The notes beneath the pieces were generated by a model. The model had not been told where the DNA came from. It made no database searches and saw only the letters and a list, made by a program, of their open reading frames with translations. Made by a program: the position numbers and the translations under genes. Positions 61,512 to 64,000 of a stretch of DNA of 64,000 nt are shown here, in pieces (within the stretch, counting starts at the first letter, position 1; the number at the start of each line of letters is the position of its first letter). The stretch lies in NCBI RefSeq assembly GCF_000527095.1, contig NZ_AZUN01000001.1:124001-188000 (forward strand). Direction: 5' to 3'. This DNA comes from Methylomicrobium lacus LW14. GTDB taxonomy: Bacteria; Pseudomonadota; Gammaproteobacteria; Methylococcales; Methylomonadaceae.

Positions 61512-63077
61512 TCAGGCGTCTTCGCTAATCGGTATTTGAACGCGGAGGCGGGCGCCCTGTTGATCTTGTCTTGCGTCGATCACATCGACCTTGCCCTGGT
61601 GGTTGGCGACATATTCCTTGACGATGGCCAGCCCCAGGCCGGGACCCTCGGCAGCATCGTCGCCTTCGGCGGCCTTGCCGCGGAAAAAAGGCTCGAATAC
61701 ATGCGCACGTTCGTCGGGCTCGATACCCGGGCCCTCGTCTTCGACTTCCAATTCCATCTGGGTGCCGGAATCGCGCAGCATGATGCGTATTTCGCCTCCC
61801 ACGGGCGAATATTTCACGGCGTTCGACAGCAGCTCTTCGATAATGTTTCGGAGCTGTTCTTTGATGCCGGAAATTTCGATGGGCCTGACCAGCTTTTTCA
61901 GGGTAATCGATTTGGCCTGAAGCGGCGTTTCAAAATCCTTGATGACCGCTTCAAGCAGGTCCTTCATATTCACCGTTTGCTTACGTTTCAGTTCCGGCTT
62001 TACGTTGATTTGACTGTAACGCACCAATTCCTCGGATACCGTTTTCAGTTTTTCGACATCGGCGCTCAGACTCAGGGCAAGGGTCTGTTCCGCGCTGTCG
62101 GAGGCCTTATCCGCCTCGTTGACGAGCCGTTCCGTGCCTTCGCGGATGCTGGCTAACGGCTGCTCGATTTCGCGGGCCACGTTGTGCATAAACTGTTGTT
62201 TCGAAACTTCCAGTTCGATCAAATGCGTGCGCAGCCATTCCAGACGGTCGCCCAGGTAGCGCAGGTCCGCAGGGCCCGTCACGGTGATCGGTTGTTTGAG
62301 TTCTCCCGAACCCAGCCGGCGGATCGATACATCCAGTTGGCGCAGCGAACGCGACAGGATGACCAGCAGGGTCACGATGAAGATGAATGAGATGAACAGC
62401 AGGACCGCGGCCTTGATCAACAGCCCTTGTTCGAGGGATTCCGATTGCAGGCGCAATTCATTGAATTCATGATCGACGTGATTCTCGAATTCGCGCGACA
62501 GGGTATTGGAGGCTTCGCGCAGCCCCTGGAATGCCTCATCGACCGGCAAGCCGGGATTATCGTCAGCCGTCGAGCTGATGACCTGTTGATAGATCAGGTT
62601 TTCTTTTTCCGATAATTCGTTGACCAGCAGCGCGATCTTGTTCGCCACATTGAGTTTGAGCAGCTCGTTCAAGGCTTGTTTGAAAGATGCCCGCGCCGTT
62701 TCATACGATTCCCGTTCATACGGCTGGCGCAGGGCGGGGTCCGACAGCAGGATGAACAGCCGGGCCTTGCGTTCAATATCGGCGGTCTTTTGCAGTACCT
62801 GGCGTATGGTTTTGGTCTGTTCGAAGACCTGCGAATTGATGGTCCTGCCCAAGGCCGAGGTTTCGCGCATGCCGAAAGCCGCGTACAGCACGGCTAAAAA
62901 CAGCGGAATCACCGCAATCACGAAGCCTAAAACGATCAAGGATTTTAATGATAGGCTTTTTTTGAATTTAATTTGGCTTAAAATGGCATTCAGTTTTTCC
63001 GATAGTGCCGAGGCAAATCTCGATACATCCGGTTTTTTGAAAATATCCAAAACAAAGTGGGTAATAAACTCTTTCAT
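61512..63077 (-). CDS. GlrK/QseE-like sensor kinase lacking the phospho-acceptor His
   Basis: A 521-residue membrane protein: charged N-terminus, helix about 45-68, helical periplasmic region, second helix about 225-245, HAMP, HisKA-like and HATPase domains. In the HisKA box, where GlrK reads ISHELKTPLTSIREG, this one reads VAREIEQPLASIREG: Arg replaces His, while flanking REG is kept. The ATPase part (ELLSNAVKYS; DEGPGI; GPGLGLAIVKEY) looks intact. It may therefore be an inactive pseudokinase or scaffold. ATG at 63077 chosen; the longer frame has no support. Confidence 0.82.
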   Translation of the reverse strand: MKEFITHFVLDIFKKPDVSRFASALSEKLNAILSQIKFKKSLSLKSLIVLGFVIAVIPLFLAVLYAAFGMRETSALGRTINSQVFEQTKTIRQVLQKTADIERKARLFILLSDPALRQPYERESYETARASFKQALNELLKLNVANKIALLVNELSEKENLIYQQVISSTADDNPGLPVDEAFQGLREASNTLSREFENHVDHEFNELRLQSESLEQGLLIKAAVLLFISFIFIVTLLVILSRSLRQLDVSIRRLGSGELKQPITVTGPADLRYLGDRLEWLRTHLIELEVSKQQFMHNVAREIEQPLASIREGTERLVNEADKASDSAEQTLALSLSADVEKLKTVSEELVRYSQINVKPELKRKQTVNMKDLLEAVIKDFETPLQAKSITLKKLVRPIEISGIKEQLRNIIEELLSNAVKYSPVGGEIRIMLRDSGTQMELEVEDEGPGIEPDERAHVFEPFFRGKAAEGDDAAEGPGLGLAIVKEYVANHQGKVDVIDARQDQQGARLRVQIPISEDA

Positions 63078-63299
63078 AATTTGACGTGTTTGATCGTCAA
63101 AAGTCCTTCTCCAACAATCACTATTTGGGATGGTGCGCTGGATGAAAATGCGCTTTCGGCATCGAAAAATCCGAGTGTGCATCCGGCACATTGACTGGCT
63201 AATCCGACCGAATAGCCCCTATTATACACATTTTGCATCGCATCGCTCGCCCACTTGAGCGCGTATCAGTTTGTTCCATATCCAACTTTTCCTAAGCTT

Positions 63300-64000
63300 A
63301 TGAAGCCATTAACCTTATTTTTTATGATGGTAAAGGCGGTGCTGCTGGCGCTGGCCGGCTCGTCTCTTGGCCATGCCGGCGTCATCCCGGGATTGCCGGT
63401 ACAAGGCAGCGCCGAGAGGCCCGTTCTGCTGCTTGAGCTCGGCAGTGAGCCGGCATCGAGCCGTGTTGACGATAAGACCGCGAGAGTGGTTACCGGCGAA
63501 ATCTCTGGTCACGAAGGCGACACTTCGATTCAGACCGACAAGGATGAAATCAGTTCTTTGCATCCGGGTTTCGGCAGCTGGAAAGTCGGCTTTCGCTTCA
63601 AACTCGGCTCCGGCTTTCCGGCCGATTCGTACACTTTCTGGGCGCGCTGGCGGCAGGGCGGCGATCCTGCGGTCTGCGTGCAGACTTTCGAAGTCTGGGC
63701 CGGGCCCGATGCATCCAGGCTGGAGCTGCGCGGCTCTCTGTCGATGAAACCGAAGGGTTGGGATTACGCCTGGATAGCCGCGGAAACGCCGGTCGCTCTG
63801 AAGGCCGATGACGCGGTCATCGAGGTCAGGGATAGCGGGGCAGGGCATGATGCCAAGGTTTTCGACGCCTTTGTGCTGGCTTCGCCCTTGTCGGCGCTGC
63901 CGGCAAGCGGTACGGCAGATAAACCGGTGGTGTTGCTGGATTTAGGCAAGGCCCCCGCCTTTGCCGCCGCCGAAAAAAATAATACGCTGCAAGTCCAGCT
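63300..64000 (+). CDS. Secreted protein with repeated domains, cut by window edge
   Basis: Open frame from ATG 63300 to the end of the window (at least 233 codons). Signal peptide (MVKAVLLALAGSSLGHAG, cleaved at about 27). A beta-rich unit begins RPVLLLELGSE (about 42) and a second begins KPVVLLDLGKA (about 213), so the protein consists of repeated domains of about 170 residues, possibly carbohydrate-binding-like sandwiches (FWARWRQGG, FEVWAGPDASRLELRG). The full protein and its function cannot be judged here. Confidence 0.7.
   Translation, partial: MKPLTLFFMMVKAVLLALAGSSLGHAGVIPGLPVQGSAERPVLLLELGSEPASSRVDDKTARVVTGEISGHEGDTSIQTDKDEISSLHPGFGSWKVGFRFKLGSGFPADSYTFWARWRQGGDPAVCVQTFEVWAGPDASRLELRGSLSMKPKGWDYAWIAAETPVALKADDAVIEVRDSGAGHDAKVFDAFVLASPLSALPASGTADKPVVLLDLGKAPAFAAAEKNNTLQVQ

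Overview
The window reads as a chromosomal segment of a gammaproteobacterial (type I) methanotroph. The main evidence is a complete calcium-type methanol dehydrogenase operon (mxaFJGIRSACKL, minus strand, about 45.7-55.0 kb) with mxaD nearby, plus tetrahydromethanopterin biosynthesis genes (a DUF6513-type dihydropteroate-synthase-like protein and a DmrB-like flavoprotein, 11.2-13.2 kb). Other genes are typical gammaproteobacterial housekeeping genes (leuA, pssA, radA, hrpA, folP, rimI). The species cannot be fixed from the sequence alone.

Layout. (1) 1-7.0 kb is a chromosomal integron. The integrase gene intI is at 6005-6994 (+). Leftward from it runs an array of gene cassettes on the minus strand, separated by seven attC-like sites of very different sequence. 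Cargo includes a DMP19/DUF4375-like protein, an Imm42-like putative immunity protein, a DUF3703 protein paired with a membrane protein, and several unknowns. One cassette carries an IS91-like element with a tyrosine recombinase and a HUH transposase; the recombinase is out of frame at a run of eight A. (2) 7-24 kb is housekeeping: rimI, a family 4 uracil-DNA glycosylase, leuA with a leucine-rich leader peptide not previously called, pssA, pterin genes, folP, a secreted collagen-like protein, radA, an FHA protein, a Met/His-rich periplasmic protein, a 2Fe-2S protein, a Uma2 protein and hrpA. (3) 23.66-24.34 kb holds two copies of a 203-bp non-coding repeat, each with a cluster of DnaA-box sequences. 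(4) 24.4-33.2 kb carries a mercuric-reductase-like flavoprotein with a TVP38 protein, an EAL protein, a His-tailed DUF2231 protein, a sigma-54 activator, a short RnfB, an amidase and a lipase. (5) 33.3-39.3 kb is an N-ATPase-type F-ATPase operon (atpDCQBEFAG) with no atpR and with altered c-subunit ion ligands. (6) 39.5-44.3 kb has yjdM, a yebC-family gene and a decayed type III restriction-modification locus broken by about four mini-elements with AAATC/GATTT ends. (7) 44.2-56.5 kb is the mxa region, flanked on both sides by paralogous LuxR-type response regulators. (8) 56.7-64 kb has fetAB, a four-gene signalling cluster (histidine-less GlrK/QseE-like kinase, QseG-like lipoprotein, canonical kinase, OmpR-type regulator) and the start of a secreted protein cut by the window edge.

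How they work together: mxaF/mxaI make the periplasmic PQQ methanol dehydrogenase, mxaG takes its electrons, mxaJ is an accessory protein, and mxaRSACKL insert calcium and mature the enzyme. The formaldehyde produced is handled with tetrahydromethanopterin, to which the 11-13 kb pterin genes contribute. A terminator-like hairpin directly before mxaR may set the structural genes above the maturation genes in expression.
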